NCBI GenBank assembly: GCA_045611785.1
Contig: JAZKXV010000011.1
Location: 27,941 to 91,940, forward strand
Length of the DNA stretch: 64,000 nucleotides
Reading direction: 5' to 3'
DNA from: JAFTYO01 sp045611785
GTDB taxonomy: Bacteria > Pseudomonadota > Alphaproteobacteria > RF32 > CAG-239
This document shows, one piece after another, positions 25,050-33,675 of the stretch (positions are counted from its first letter, which is position 1; each line of letters opens with the position of its first letter). Both the position numbers and the translations under genes were made by a program. Under the pieces are notes generated by a model. The model worked only from the letters and a program-made list of their open reading frames with translations, ran no database searches and had not been told where the DNA came from.

Positions 25050-27623
25050 TTATCCGCCGTTTAAGATATTTACAACTTTTTGAGTTAAATCGCCCAAACT
25101 ATATGGTTTAGCAATAAACTCAAATTCCTCAGAAGCCGATAGCTCTTTTCTTGCAATCTCTTCAGAATAGCCTGATGCTAAAATAATTTTGACCTCAGGT
25201 ATTTTCTTTTTTGTAATTTTTGCAAGCTCTGCTCCATTTATACCTGGCATTACCATATCCGTAACCAATAAATCGAACTTTTCTCCCTTATCTAAAAGGT
25301 CAATAGCATTTTCAGCACAATTGCAAGCACTAACATGAAAGCCTTTTTTCTTTAATGCCCTAACACCAAAAGCTCTGACAGAATCTTCATCTTCAACAAA
25401 CAATATTTTTATATCCTCAGGATTTGCTGTAGGTTTTAAGGCTCTGTCAATTTTTAACACATTCATTCCCAAAATCATTTTTTGCGATTTTGCATTAACC
25501 GTTGATGTTAAAATTGGTGTTTGTTCTTGTTTTTTCTCTTCAACAACTTCTGTTTCTTCGTCTCTTTTATCAAAACGAGGCAAATAAATTGAAAATGTAG
25601 TGCCTTTGCCCACAACACTATCAACTTTTATAAAACCCTCAGTTTGTCGTATAATACCATAAACTGTAGCTAGACCCAAACCTGTTCCGGAACCGACTAT
25701 ATTTTCTTTAGTTGAGAAAAACGGCTCAAAAATACGACTCAAATTTTCTTTTTCAATTCCACAACCGGTATCTGTTACATTAATAACAACAAATTCGCCC
25801 TCAGAAATTGTATCGGCACCAAACTGATACGGAGCATTTAGTTTTTCGGTATGTGTACTTATTTTGAGCTCGCCTTTTCCATTCATTGCATCTTTTGCAT
25901 TTACGACCAAATTAACAATCACTTGCGAGAACTGAACCGGATCAACTCTAATATAACCTAAATCTGTACCATGATTAAATTCTAATTTGATTTGCTCGCC
26001 TAATGTTCGTTTAAGTAAATAGTTCAAATCGATAAAGTTTTCAGTAACATCTATAAGCTTTGGTTTTAATGGTTGTTTTCTTGAAAAAGCCAATAATTGA
26101 CGCACTAAATTAGCAGCTCTGTGAGCATTGTTTCTTACTTGATTTAAATCTGCAAAAGAAGGATCTCCTATACCGTGTCGTTGTAAAAGCAAATCACAGA
26201 ATCCAATCATAGCCGTCAGCAAGTTATTAAAGTCGTGAGCAACACCTCCCGCTAATTGACCCATCGCTTGCATTTTTTGAGCTTGTGCAAATTTTAACTC
26301 TAAGTTCTTTTCTTCCGTTGTATCACTTAAATAAAGAGCATAACCGTCTAAAAAGGTTTTCTCACAATGTATACGTTCACGTGGTGCAACATGTATCTTA
26401 ATAACTTTGTCTGTTTTTAATTTTGTTTCTATCACATTTAATGTAGAATCATCTTTTTTATTATTAAAAATATCTTGCAACAAATTTAAGGCTGAAGGTT
26501 GCAAAAAATCTTTCAAATTTTTATCACTTAAATTAATTTCTAAAATTTCTGTAGCCTTTTGATTAAAGCTTTTAACATTACTATCTGTATCAATAAAAAT
26601 TATTCCTAATGGTGATAAATTAAACAACCAATCGATTTCATCTATACCATAGTTTAATTTTTCTATCAGTTGATTATCATTTTGCAAATCTTTTAATGTA
26701 AGACCCCTAATTTTAATTGCGTTATCGTCTTTAAAATTATTTTGCAAAACAAACATTTCTGCATTTTCATTTAATTCGTTGCAAAAAATTGTTCTTCCGA
26801 CATAAGAAGGAACATGCGAGTTCAATATTCCCGTATCTTTTAACACCAAATCTTTTAAGTTTTTTCCGATTAAACTATCCCTTGTCTGAGATAAAGACAC
26901 GGCAAAAGTTTCATTAACATATTCCAACTCATAATCAGAATTTGCGATATACAAGCCTATCGGCATATTATAAATAAAATCATGGAGTTTTTTTCGTTCA
27001 TTTTCAAAAATTTGTTCCATATTTTTCTGAGCAGTAATATCTTCTAAGGACCAAAGAAAATAGGTTTCTTTTATAATTTTCTTTAAAGAAAAATCACCTT
27101 CAAAAATATCGCTTTTTTTCAAATATATTGGTCTTACAGAAACCTCATACCATCTGTTTTTATCATCATAATTTAATTCAACTGGAACTTTTTCATTTTT
27201 TAAACTTTTTAATGCCTGTTCCAATCTCTGAAAATTTAAATGATTTTGCCGCTCATCTATAAGCATGGATTTTAATTTTTCTAATATATCAGAACCTTCA
27301 AAAAAAGATTTTGCAGGATTATTTTGAATAACCGGATACCCCTCATTATTATCAATCCTGCGCATAACATCGTTATTTTTCAAAATCTCATTTGCAAAAC
27401 CGCCATATGTTAATGCGTTTTCACTTGCCGACAACACACTTATAGCCAGTAAAATACTTAAAATTGTGATACCTAATATCAAAATAAGTAAATAAAGAGA
27501 ATATTGTGGAAAAAGAAAAAGCATCAAAACACTCAAACTCATTGCCACAACCGAGTAAACAAGAGCTATCAAAGTTTTCTCAAGTTGGCGGTCAGGACGA
27601 TGAATTGAGTGTTTATTTAGCAT
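25050..27623 (-). CDS. cckA: Hybrid sensor histidine kinase CckA
   Basis: The protein has 857 residues: two N-terminal membrane helices (about 17-65), PAS-like domains (about 110-210, 215-310 and 330-440), a HisKA domain with the phospho-histidine near 463 in GGVAHDFNNLL, an ATPase domain with NLVVNAKDAM, DTGCGI and GTGLGL, and a C-terminal receiver with phospho-Asp near 789 in LLVTDMVMPG. The order and motifs are those of CckA, which through ChpT controls CtrA in alphaproteobacteria. It lies between pgm and hda, with short gaps on both sides. Confidence 0.9.
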   Translation of the reverse strand: MLNKHSIHRPDRQLEKTLIALVYSVVAMSLSVLMLFLFPQYSLYLLILILGITILSILLAISVLSASENALTYGGFANEILKNNDVMRRIDNNEGYPVIQNNPAKSFFEGSDILEKLKSMLIDERQNHLNFQRLEQALKSLKNEKVPVELNYDDKNRWYEVSVRPIYLKKSDIFEGDFSLKKIIKETYFLWSLEDITAQKNMEQIFENERKKLHDFIYNMPIGLYIANSDYELEYVNETFAVSLSQTRDSLIGKNLKDLVLKDTGILNSHVPSYVGRTIFCNELNENAEMFVLQNNFKDDNAIKIRGLTLKDLQNDNQLIEKLNYGIDEIDWLFNLSPLGIIFIDTDSNVKSFNQKATEILEINLSDKNLKDFLQPSALNLLQDIFNNKKDDSTLNVIETKLKTDKVIKIHVAPRERIHCEKTFLDGYALYLSDTTEEKNLELKFAQAQKMQAMGQLAGGVAHDFNNLLTAMIGFCDLLLQRHGIGDPSFADLNQVRNNAHRAANLVRQLLAFSRKQPLKPKLIDVTENFIDLNYLLKRTLGEQIKLEFNHGTDLGYIRVDPVQFSQVIVNLVVNAKDAMNGKGELKISTHTEKLNAPYQFGADTISEGEFVVINVTDTGCGIEKENLSRIFEPFFSTKENIVGSGTGLGLATVYGIIRQTEGFIKVDSVVGKGTTFSIYLPRFDKRDEETEVVEEKKQEQTPILTSTVNAKSQKMILGMNVLKIDRALKPTANPEDIKILFVEDEDSVRAFGVRALKKKGFHVSACNCAENAIDLLDKGEKFDLLVTDMVMPGINGAELAKITKKKIPEVKIILASGYSEEIARKELSASEEFEFIAKPYSLGDLTQKVVNILNGG

Positions 27624-27639
27624 ATCTTACAACTTCAAA

Positions 27640-29259
27640 TTAAGTTAAAACATCAGCTTCGACTTTGCCTGTTCTTTCTGCAATTTCAGCGATATCCATA
27701 GCAATTTTAGCAAGCGGGGTTAACATAGTTAACGGTTCTTCGCTTGTTTTATATTTTTCATATGCTTCAATATAAACTCTTAAAGTTGCTCCGCTTGTTC
27801 CCGTTCCTGATAAACGATAAACAATGCGTGAACCATCTTCAAAACAAACAACTAAACCATTTTTTGTAGAGCTTCCATCAACAGGATCGTTATATACAAA
27901 CGGACATGCATTTGATATAACATAATCGCCATATCTTTTTCCGGTTAATTCAGGAAGTTTATTTTCTAAATCTAACATTAATTTATCAGCCACACCAGTA
28001 TCTATACCTTCGAAGTCATAACGAAGATAATAGTTACGGCCATATTTTTCCCAAAAATCTTTTACCACATCGGCAACAGATTTCTTTGTAGCCGCCAATA
28101 TATTAAGCCAAAACAGAACAGCCCAAATTCCGTCTTTTTCTCTTATGTGACTTGAACCTGTTCCAAAACTTTCTTCTCCGCAAAATGTAATTCTGTTACT
28201 ATCCATTAAGTTGCAAAAATATTTCCATCCTGTCGGAACTTCGTAATAATCGATACCTAACTCTTTTGCTACACGGCAAACAGCTGTTGATGTTGCCGCA
28301 GATTTAGCAACACCATAAATGCCATCTTTATATGCGGGAATATATTTATAGTTATCAGTAAGAACTGCTAAGCTATCACTTGGTGTAACAAAGAACTTGC
28401 GACCCAAAATCATATTTCTGTCACCATCGCCATCATTTGCGGCACCAAAATCAGGAGCTGTGTCTGAATACATCAAATCTACCAAATCTTTTGCATATAT
28501 CAAATTCGGATCCGGATGAAGTCCACCAAAGTCAGGCATTGGCACAAAGTTTTTAACAGAACCTTTTTGAGCCCCCAAAATCTCTTCAAAAATTTTAACA
28601 GCATAAGGACCTGTAACAGCGTTCATTGCATCAAAAACCATAGTGAAACCACTTTTAAATAGAGCTTTTATAGCTTCAAAATCAAAAATTTCTTGCATCA
28701 TATCAACATAATCGGTTATCGGATCAATTATCTCTATTTCCATATTACCGACTACTTGTGTGCCGATTTTGCTTAAATCAATATCCTCACATTCATATAT
28801 TTTATAAGAAGTTATTTCTTTTGTTCGAGCATAAATTGCATCAGATATTTTTGAAGAACATTGTCCGCCGCTTTTAACAGCATATTTGATACCAAAATCA
28901 CCATCTATACCACCAGGGTTATGAGAAGCTGAGAGCACCAAACCGCCATCGGCATGATTTTTTAACAAAATTTTTGATGATGCAGGTGTAGAAATATAAC
29001 CGTTTTGACCAACGATAAGTTTTTTCATATTATTTGCTGCTGCTATTTTAATTATTTTTTGAATTGCAACATCATTATAATATCTGCCATCGCCTCCTAA
29101 CACAAAAGTTTGGCCATCAACTCCGCCAATAGCATCGAATAAGCTTTGCACAAAATTTTCAACATAGTTTGGTTGGCTTACAACTTTAGACTTTTTCCTT
29201 ATACCTGCTGTTCCCATTTTTTGATCAGTATATGGTGTGGTATTGATATTTTTTATCAT
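27640..29259 (-). CDS. pgm: Phosphoglucomutase (alpha-D-glucose phosphate-specific)
   Basis: The protein has 539 residues with the catalytic serine loop SASHNPGG near residue 110, the metal loop DGDGDRN, the sugar-binding GEESFG and the phosphate-binding RLSGTGTSG. It interconverts glucose-1-phosphate and glucose-6-phosphate, feeding UDP-glucose or glycogen synthesis. Length matches the pgm type of plant, animal and alphaproteobacterial enzymes. The ATG at 29259 has AAGGA eight bases before it, better than the ATG at 29265. It lies 16 bases before cckA. Confidence 0.94.
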   Translation of the reverse strand: MIKNINTTPYTDQKMGTAGIRKKSKVVSQPNYVENFVQSLFDAIGGVDGQTFVLGGDGRYYNDVAIQKIIKIAAANNMKKLIVGQNGYISTPASSKILLKNHADGGLVLSASHNPGGIDGDFGIKYAVKSGGQCSSKISDAIYARTKEITSYKIYECEDIDLSKIGTQVVGNMEIEIIDPITDYVDMMQEIFDFEAIKALFKSGFTMVFDAMNAVTGPYAVKIFEEILGAQKGSVKNFVPMPDFGGLHPDPNLIYAKDLVDLMYSDTAPDFGAANDGDGDRNMILGRKFFVTPSDSLAVLTDNYKYIPAYKDGIYGVAKSAATSTAVCRVAKELGIDYYEVPTGWKYFCNLMDSNRITFCGEESFGTGSSHIREKDGIWAVLFWLNILAATKKSVADVVKDFWEKYGRNYYLRYDFEGIDTGVADKLMLDLENKLPELTGKRYGDYVISNACPFVYNDPVDGSSTKNGLVVCFEDGSRIVYRLSGTGTSGATLRVYIEAYEKYKTSEEPLTMLTPLAKIAMDIAEIAERTGKVEADVLT

Positions 29260-29335
29260 ATGCATATTCCTTTTTTAATAATTAAAATTGTTTAGCTAGA
29301 TTTTGCCCTAATTTTTTTTGAAGGTAAAGAAAAAT

Positions 29336-30004
29336 TTATTTGTTCTGCCATATAAAATCAGCCAATTTCTTTAAATCACGGCGAGCATATAAGTCAGGCA
29401 AATCAAATAAGGTTTTTAGTTGCGGGATATCCTTATCAAGAACCGTTATTGCTTTATTTAATCCTTCACTAAACTCTTTTCTAGTTGGTAATGTAGGAGC
29501 AACACCAAAACCTAAAATTTTACCCGATTCGCTTAAGATTTTATAAGCATCTTGAGAATACGCATCATTAGGAATTGCAATCCATTTAAAAGCATTTTTA
29601 CCCATTGAGGCTCTTTGTTTTTTTGCGTCCCAAATTAAGCTTGCATACAAACTCTGACGATCTGATAAGCTCTCAAAACCATCTTGTCCGAACAATGGTG
29701 TTATAAATATATCAGCATATTGAAAATATTGACGATTAGGAGCATCTAAAATAACAACATCATATTTTTCTATCTGACTGAACGTGCTCTTATTTAAGCT
29801 ATGATATTCCGGAACCGGTAAATTATATCCTTCTTGCATATTCAGATTATATCTTTTTGCAACAAAATAAGAAAGTTCACTTTTAAAAACATCATCCATA
29901 AGTGCAACTTTATAATCTTTAGCTAACATCACTGCTAAATGTGCAGCAATCAGTGTCTTGCCTGAATTTTGATTTATACTATTAATTACAATAACTTGTA
30001 CCAT
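29336..30004 (-). CDS. mipZ: MipZ-like ParA/MinD-family ATPase with degenerate P-loop
   Basis: The protein has 222 residues. Resemblance to MipZ, the division-site inhibitor of Caulobacter, is seen in VILDAPNRQ, IFITPLFGQDGFESL, SLYASLIWDAKKQRA and FGVAPTLPTRKEFSEGLNKAITVLD. The deviant Walker A box that MipZ has as KGGSGKS is here NQNSGKT (residues 11-17), so the signature lysine is missing while Lys16 of the GK pair is kept. ATP-driven dimerisation may be altered. It lies two bases after dacA, before pgm. It is shorter than Caulobacter MipZ (about 270 residues). Confidence 0.7.
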   Translation of the reverse strand: MVQVIVINSINQNSGKTLIAAHLAVMLAKDYKVALMDDVFKSELSYFVAKRYNLNMQEGYNLPVPEYHSLNKSTFSQIEKYDVVILDAPNRQYFQYADIFITPLFGQDGFESLSDRQSLYASLIWDAKKQRASMGKNAFKWIAIPNDAYSQDAYKILSESGKILGFGVAPTLPTRKEFSEGLNKAITVLDKDIPQLKTLFDLPDLYARRDLKKLADFIWQNK

Positions 30005-30006
30005 TT

Positions 30007-31185
30007 TTAATTCTGCGCATATGCCACATTAGATTTATATGATGTAACCATGCAAGAATACTTATGCTCTTTTAATGTTGAACAAGCACGTGTAGCATAG
30101 TCTTTAGCAATACCTGTTAATTGTGATCTGTAAATTGTTTTTCCACCAGATACAGATTTCTCCACTTTAATTCCTTTAAACGCAAACTTTCCTGCTAATT
30201 TATTTTTTACACTTTGCGCATGAGCCTGTGCCTTATCATAACTGCCAAAAGCACCTATCTGTATAGCCCAATTACCTTTTGCAGAACTAACTTTCGGTAA
30301 ATATGATGCTTGTTGTGTTGTTTTTTTATTTTTATCTTTATTTGCCGGCTTAAGTTCAGCATACAATTGTTTAACGTCTATCTTATCTGAAGTTGCTAAT
30401 TTGTTTAAAGCCTTTTCCATCATTAAAGATACTTTTTTATCTCTTTGATCTTGTTGATTATGGCCCATTGTTACAGCAATAACTCGATGATTTCCTCTTT
30501 TTGCAGATGTCACAATATTAAATCCGGCAGCAGCCGTATAACCAGTTTTCATACCATCTGCGCCTTCAAAATTTTTAAGCAACAAATTATGGGAGGTATA
30601 TTGTTTTCCCTCATATTCAAAATCTTGAATTGAAAACCATGAATAATATTGCGGAAAATGATGATATAATGCCGCAGCTAATATCGCCATATCTTTAGCT
30701 GTGGTTTTTTGTTGTGTATTAGGTAAACCTGAAGCATTTTTAAAGGTTGTATTTTTCATACCTAATTTTTTAGCCGTTTCAGTCATCAATACAGCAAACG
30801 ACTTTTCATCTTTTGCCAACGATTCGCCTAGCACTGTCGCACAATCATTAGCAGACTTTACAATAGTTGCAACAACAGCTGTTTTTACATCTATTGTTTT
30901 ACCCGGTGTTAAACCCAATCGAGAAGGTGAACGATTAGCCGCTGTATGTGATATTTTCAAATTATCATCTAAACGCAATTGGCCTTTTTCAAGAGCCGTA
31001 AATGTTAAATACAGAGTCATAAGTTTTGTTAATGATGCCGGATAACGAAGCGATTCGGCATTATCCTCATATAGAACATTACCACTTTTTGCATCTATCA
31101 TAATTGAAGAAGTTGAAGCATTTGCGTTTGAAAAACAAACAGTTAACAACATCGAGGCTAACGCCAAAAATTGTATTTTTCTCAT
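30007..31185 (-). CDS. dacA: D-alanyl-D-alanine carboxypeptidase with SPOR domain
   Basis: The protein has 392 residues with a signal peptide (cleavage near residue 23, after SNANA). The penicillin-binding motifs are SLTK (Ser51, Lys54), SAN (111-113) and KTG near residue 216. The C-terminal 80 residues are a SPOR domain (WAIQIGAFGSYDKAQAHAQ), which binds septal glycan stripped of peptides. It trims the terminal D-Ala from peptidoglycan stems, probably at the division site. This position next to the mipZ-like gene is consistent with a division role. Confidence 0.92.
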   Translation of the reverse strand: MRKIQFLALASMLLTVCFSNANASTSSIMIDAKSGNVLYEDNAESLRYPASLTKLMTLYLTFTALEKGQLRLDDNLKISHTAANRSPSRLGLTPGKTIDVKTAVVATIVKSANDCATVLGESLAKDEKSFAVLMTETAKKLGMKNTTFKNASGLPNTQQKTTAKDMAILAAALYHHFPQYYSWFSIQDFEYEGKQYTSHNLLLKNFEGADGMKTGYTAAAGFNIVTSAKRGNHRVIAVTMGHNQQDQRDKKVSLMMEKALNKLATSDKIDVKQLYAELKPANKDKNKKTTQQASYLPKVSSAKGNWAIQIGAFGSYDKAQAHAQSVKNKLAGKFAFKGIKVEKSVSGGKTIYRSQLTGIAKDYATRACSTLKEHKYSCMVTSYKSNVAYAQN

Positions 31186-31338
31186 CAGGTTTATCTCTTT
31201 TGATTGTTTAACTTACTTTTAACCGACAACATATCGGTAAAATCAAAATAAAGAGTTAAGATTTTAAAAAATATTTTCACAAAATCGATTATTTTGTATT
31301 GACTTTCTTAAATAATATTAGTAAAACACTTTTGTTAT

Positions 31339-31415
31339 GGCGAACGTAGCTCAGTTGGTAGAGCCCCGGTTTGTGGTACCGGTTGTCGTGGGTTCGAGCC
31401 CCATCGTTCGCCCCA
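31339..31415 (+). tRNA. tRNA-His (GTG)
   Basis: A 77-base cloverleaf with anticodon GTG in TTTGTGGT. The acceptor stem has the extra G(-1) paired with C73 that identifies tRNA-His: GGCGAACG pairs with CGTTCGCC. The T arm is GTTCGAGC and CCA is encoded. TTGACT lies upstream as a -35 element. Confidence 0.95.
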
Positions 31416-31420
31416 TATTT

Positions 31421-31447
31421 AAAGCACCTATTATAGGTGCTTTTTTT
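31421..31447 (+). terminator. Terminator after tRNA-His
   Basis: AAAGCACCTAT pairs with ATAGGTGCTTT around a single-base turn, followed by T residues. Confidence 0.85.
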
Positions 31448-31491
31448 ACATAAAAAAACCGCCTTATTCTTATTTATAAAGCGGATTTAAT

Positions 31492-31568
31492 TGGCGTATC
31501 CGGCGGGAATTGAACCCACAACCTTTGGCGTCGGAAGCCAACACTCTATCCAATTGAGCTACGGATAC
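31492..31568 (-). tRNA. tRNA-Arg (CCG)
   Basis: A 77-base cloverleaf on the minus strand with acceptor stem GTATCCG/CGGATAC, D arm GCTCAATTGGATAGAGT, anticodon loop TTCCGAC giving CCG, T arm GGTTCAATTCC and encoded CCA. It decodes CGG, a rare codon in an AT-rich genome. Confidence 0.93.
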
Positions 31569-31716
31569 TTCTTTATTTTGAACCACTATTACACCTGTTT
31601 TGCATTTTTTGCCAGTATTTTTTTCATATTTTTTATAATTTTGCTTGACTTACGCTTTAAATATATGTATTAACAAGCAACAAGATTGTTATTTATTTGT
31701 TTAAAGGATACTTAAA

Positions 31717-32004
31717 ATGGCTAAAAAATGTGATATTTCCGGTACCGGCGTTATGAGTGGTAATAATGTAAGCCACGCTAACAACCATACTCGTCGTCGT
31801 TTCTTGCCGAATTTGCATGTTGTTTCTTTATTGAGCGAAACTTTAGGTAAAGTTTTCAAATTAAAAGTATGCACAAAAACATTACGTTCTATTGAACATA
31901 ATGGCGGCTTAGACTCTTATCTTGAAACAACTTCAAGCAGCAAGTTAACCGATGAAGCTAAAAAAATCAAAAAATCAATTGCAAAGAAAAAAGCTGCAAA
32001 CTAA
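31717..32004 (+). CDS. rpmB: 50S ribosomal protein L28
   Basis: The protein has 95 residues and starts MAKKCDISGTGVMSGNNVSHANN, the typical L28 opening. TRRRFLPNLHVVSL and CTKTLRSIEHNGGLDSYL are conserved in the family. It is a component of the large ribosomal subunit. AAGGA stands before the ATG and a terminator follows, so it is transcribed alone. Confidence 0.96.
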   Translation: MAKKCDISGTGVMSGNNVSHANNHTRRRFLPNLHVVSLLSETLGKVFKLKVCTKTLRSIEHNGGLDSYLETTSSSKLTDEAKKIKKSIAKKKAAN

Positions 32005-32020
32005 TAATAAAAATAGCTTA

Positions 32021-32046
32021 AACCTCATCTAGTATGAGGTTTTTTA
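32021..32046 (+). terminator. Terminator of rpmB
   Basis: AACCTCAT pairs with ATGAGGTT around a five-base loop, followed by T residues. Confidence 0.85.
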
Positions 32047-32061
32047 TTTTCTGTTTCATAT

Positions 32062-32093
32062 AAAAAGCCTCTCTTATTCAAGAGAGGCTTTTT
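32062..32093 (-). terminator. Terminator of the membrane protein gene at 32095
   Basis: AAAAAGCCTCTCTT pairs with AAGAGAGGCTTTTT around an ATTC loop, ending two bases from the stop codon. Confidence 0.88.
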
Positions 32094-32094
32094 A

Positions 32095-32643
32095 CTAAAA
32101 TATCCAACACAATAGCAACACAACCAATGCCGCTATTACTGCAATTCCCAGAATTCGGCTAAGCAGTTCTGCTGTTTTTGGCCAACCGCAATCCCTAATA
32201 TATATTACCAATAAAAGCAACATAACTAAAACGATTAGGGCAGCCAAACCGACAGCCATTGTTGCACCAATTGTTAAAGTTGCACCCCATATCAACAATA
32301 TAATGCTTCCTAAAAACCAAAGCAACGCGTTAGCTAAACCTAACAATATAAAAAACGCTGCCATCAGTCCCAGACATTTTAACAATTGAACAAAACAGTT
32401 ACCACTAAATCTGTATTGTGACACCTCATGGCAAATAATGCTAAGCAGCACCATATCAATGCCAAAAAATATCACTCCCCATAGGCCACAGCACTCAGCG
32501 GAGACTACACAACCCGAAACGATTATCGCAAGGGCCATCGCAATCAGAACTATAGAAGCAACTCCAAGTACGAGCAACTCCAACATTGCAAAAGCATCTT
32601 TGACGCCTTTCCAAAAAGACTTAAATAACTTTCTTATTTGCAT
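32095..32643 (-). CDS. Multi-pass membrane protein, unknown
   Basis: The protein has 182 residues, mostly hydrophobic, with about five membrane helices (around 20-45, 55-68, 85-105, 108-150 and 160-182). A single polar loop follows with CGWPKTAELLSRILG. There are several cysteines in the first half (SGCVVSAECCGLW). No family is recognised. The ATG has no ribosome binding site; TTATAT precedes it. It lies 69 bases downstream of the gene at 32713 with a hairpin between them. Confidence 0.6.
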   Translation of the reverse strand: MQIRKLFKSFWKGVKDAFAMLELLVLGVASIVLIAMALAIIVSGCVVSAECCGLWGVIFFGIDMVLLSIICHEVSQYRFSGNCFVQLLKCLGLMAAFFILLGLANALLWFLGSIILLIWGATLTIGATMAVGLAALIVLVMLLLLVIYIRDCGWPKTAELLSRILGIAVIAALVVLLLCWIF

Positions 32644-32677
32644 ATAATTTGATTTTAAGATTTACAAAAATAACCTA

Positions 32678-32703
32678 AGCCTTCCGAATATAATCGAAAG
32701 GCT
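32678..32703 (-). terminator. Hairpin between two unknown genes, partial terminator
   Basis: On the minus strand AGCCTTTCG pairs with CGGAAGGCT around an eight-base loop, followed by TAGGTTATTTTT. The T tract is imperfect and begins several bases away, so it may be an attenuator that lets some transcripts run on into the gene at 32643. Confidence 0.6.
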
Positions 32704-32712
32704 CTGGTTTAA

Positions 32713-33039
32713 TTACAAGTACCCGTAAAGAGCACCGCTGGCAAGCTCAAAAAGCTTTCCCCATCTGTCATGAAGTTCATCATCACCGACAGCTTCAGCC
32801 TCGACCATTCTATGTCCGATATAATCAACCAACACCTGCAAATCTCGATGATCACATGTGTTAAGTTTATTAATACTCAGAGATAGAATCTCTTCATTGG
32901 TAAGAGTAAGGCCACTCGGAAGCTTTACTTCAGTGATAGGCTCATCATCTTCTTCGCGCTGTTTTCTATATCTTAAATTTAAAATTAAGAGAAGCGCTGC
33001 AATAACTGCAAATACGATAGCGAAAATCTGTACATTCAT
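32713..33039 (-). CDS. Single-pass membrane protein, unknown
   Basis: The protein has 108 residues. One N-terminal helix (about 4-22) is followed by positive charges (RYRKQR), so the remaining acidic, helical part should be cytoplasmic: LTNEEILSLSINKLNTCD and LQVLVDYIGHRMVEAEAVGD. No family is recognised. The ATG is preceded by CAGTTATT without a ribosome binding site. A promoter (TTGATT, 17 bases, TATAAA) lies at 33085-33113. Confidence 0.6.
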   Translation of the reverse strand: MNVQIFAIVFAVIAALLLILNLRYRKQREEDDEPITEVKLPSGLTLTNEEILSLSINKLNTCDHRDLQVLVDYIGHRMVEAEAVGDDELHDRWGKLFELASGALYGYL

Positions 33040-33084
33040 AATAACTGAAAATTAATTATTGACTAAAAATTACTTTGTAGTTTT

Positions 33085-33113
33085 TTTATAGCAAAAATGC
33101 TCTAAAAAATCAA
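33085..33113 (-). promoter_or_regulatory. Promoter of the gene at 32713-33039
   Basis: On the minus strand TTGATT (33108-33113) and TATAAA (33085-33090) are 17 bases apart. A further TTGACA lies slightly upstream and may give a second start. Confidence 0.55.
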
Positions 33114-33170
33114 GCTGTTTTTTTAATATTTGTCAAATTCGAAGTGTTGCGAAAAAAAATAAGCACAAAA

Positions 33171-33195
33171 AAAGCCCCGCATTATGCGAGGCTTT
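33171..33195 (-). terminator. Terminator of the small lipoprotein gene at 33215
   Basis: On the minus strand AAAGCCTCGC pairs with GCGGGGCTTT around a short loop, with T residues following. Confidence 0.82.
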
Positions 33196-33214
33196 AACAT
33201 TATCAAACTGATGC

Positions 33215-33559
33215 TTATTGAGCAACCGGAGCTACAGGCGCAGGAGCTGCATTGCATGTTCCAGCTTCAGCACAGTTATAAGGCTTTTTTACAAATGTTG
33301 TTGTAGAATATGTTTTTGGTTCATACACGGTTTTGTATGTAACATTTTTATAAATAACTTCAACTGGTTCTGTAACAGTGTATGTAGCACCTTGACAACA
33401 AGGCTGAGCTGTTGGCTGTTGAGCCACTGCAGGTTGAACTACCGGTTGAGCAACTGTTGTTTGAGGTTTTGGAGCTGTTTTTTTATTGCATACACGATTA
33501 TTATGTGAACAAGCACATACACCTACGGTTAAAAGCATTGCTAAGATTAATTTCTTCAT
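33215..33559 (-). CDS. Proline/alanine-rich predicted lipoprotein
   Basis: The protein has 114 residues with lipobox signal MKKLILAMLLTVGVCAC. A low-complexity Pro-Gln-Val-Ala linker (AQPVVQPAVAQQPTAQP) precedes a small domain with TYTVTEPVEVIYKNVTYKTV, and a tail of alternating Ala and Pro. Five further cysteines follow. It looks like an outer-membrane-attached spacer protein. AAAGGA before the ATG at 33559 fixes the start. No family is recognised. Confidence 0.65.
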   Translation of the reverse strand: MKKLILAMLLTVGVCACSHNNRVCNKKTAPKPQTTVAQPVVQPAVAQQPTAQPCCQGATYTVTEPVEVIYKNVTYKTVYEPKTYSTTTFVKKPYNCAEAGTCNAAPAPVAPVAQ

Positions 33560-33675
33560 GGTATTCCTTTCATATTTTATGTTAACAAACAAAAAATAAT
33601 TTGTTTAAAATAGATAATATCAAAAAAGCCATTTTCATCATTTACTATTCATTTACTTTATTTGTATTTATAAAT

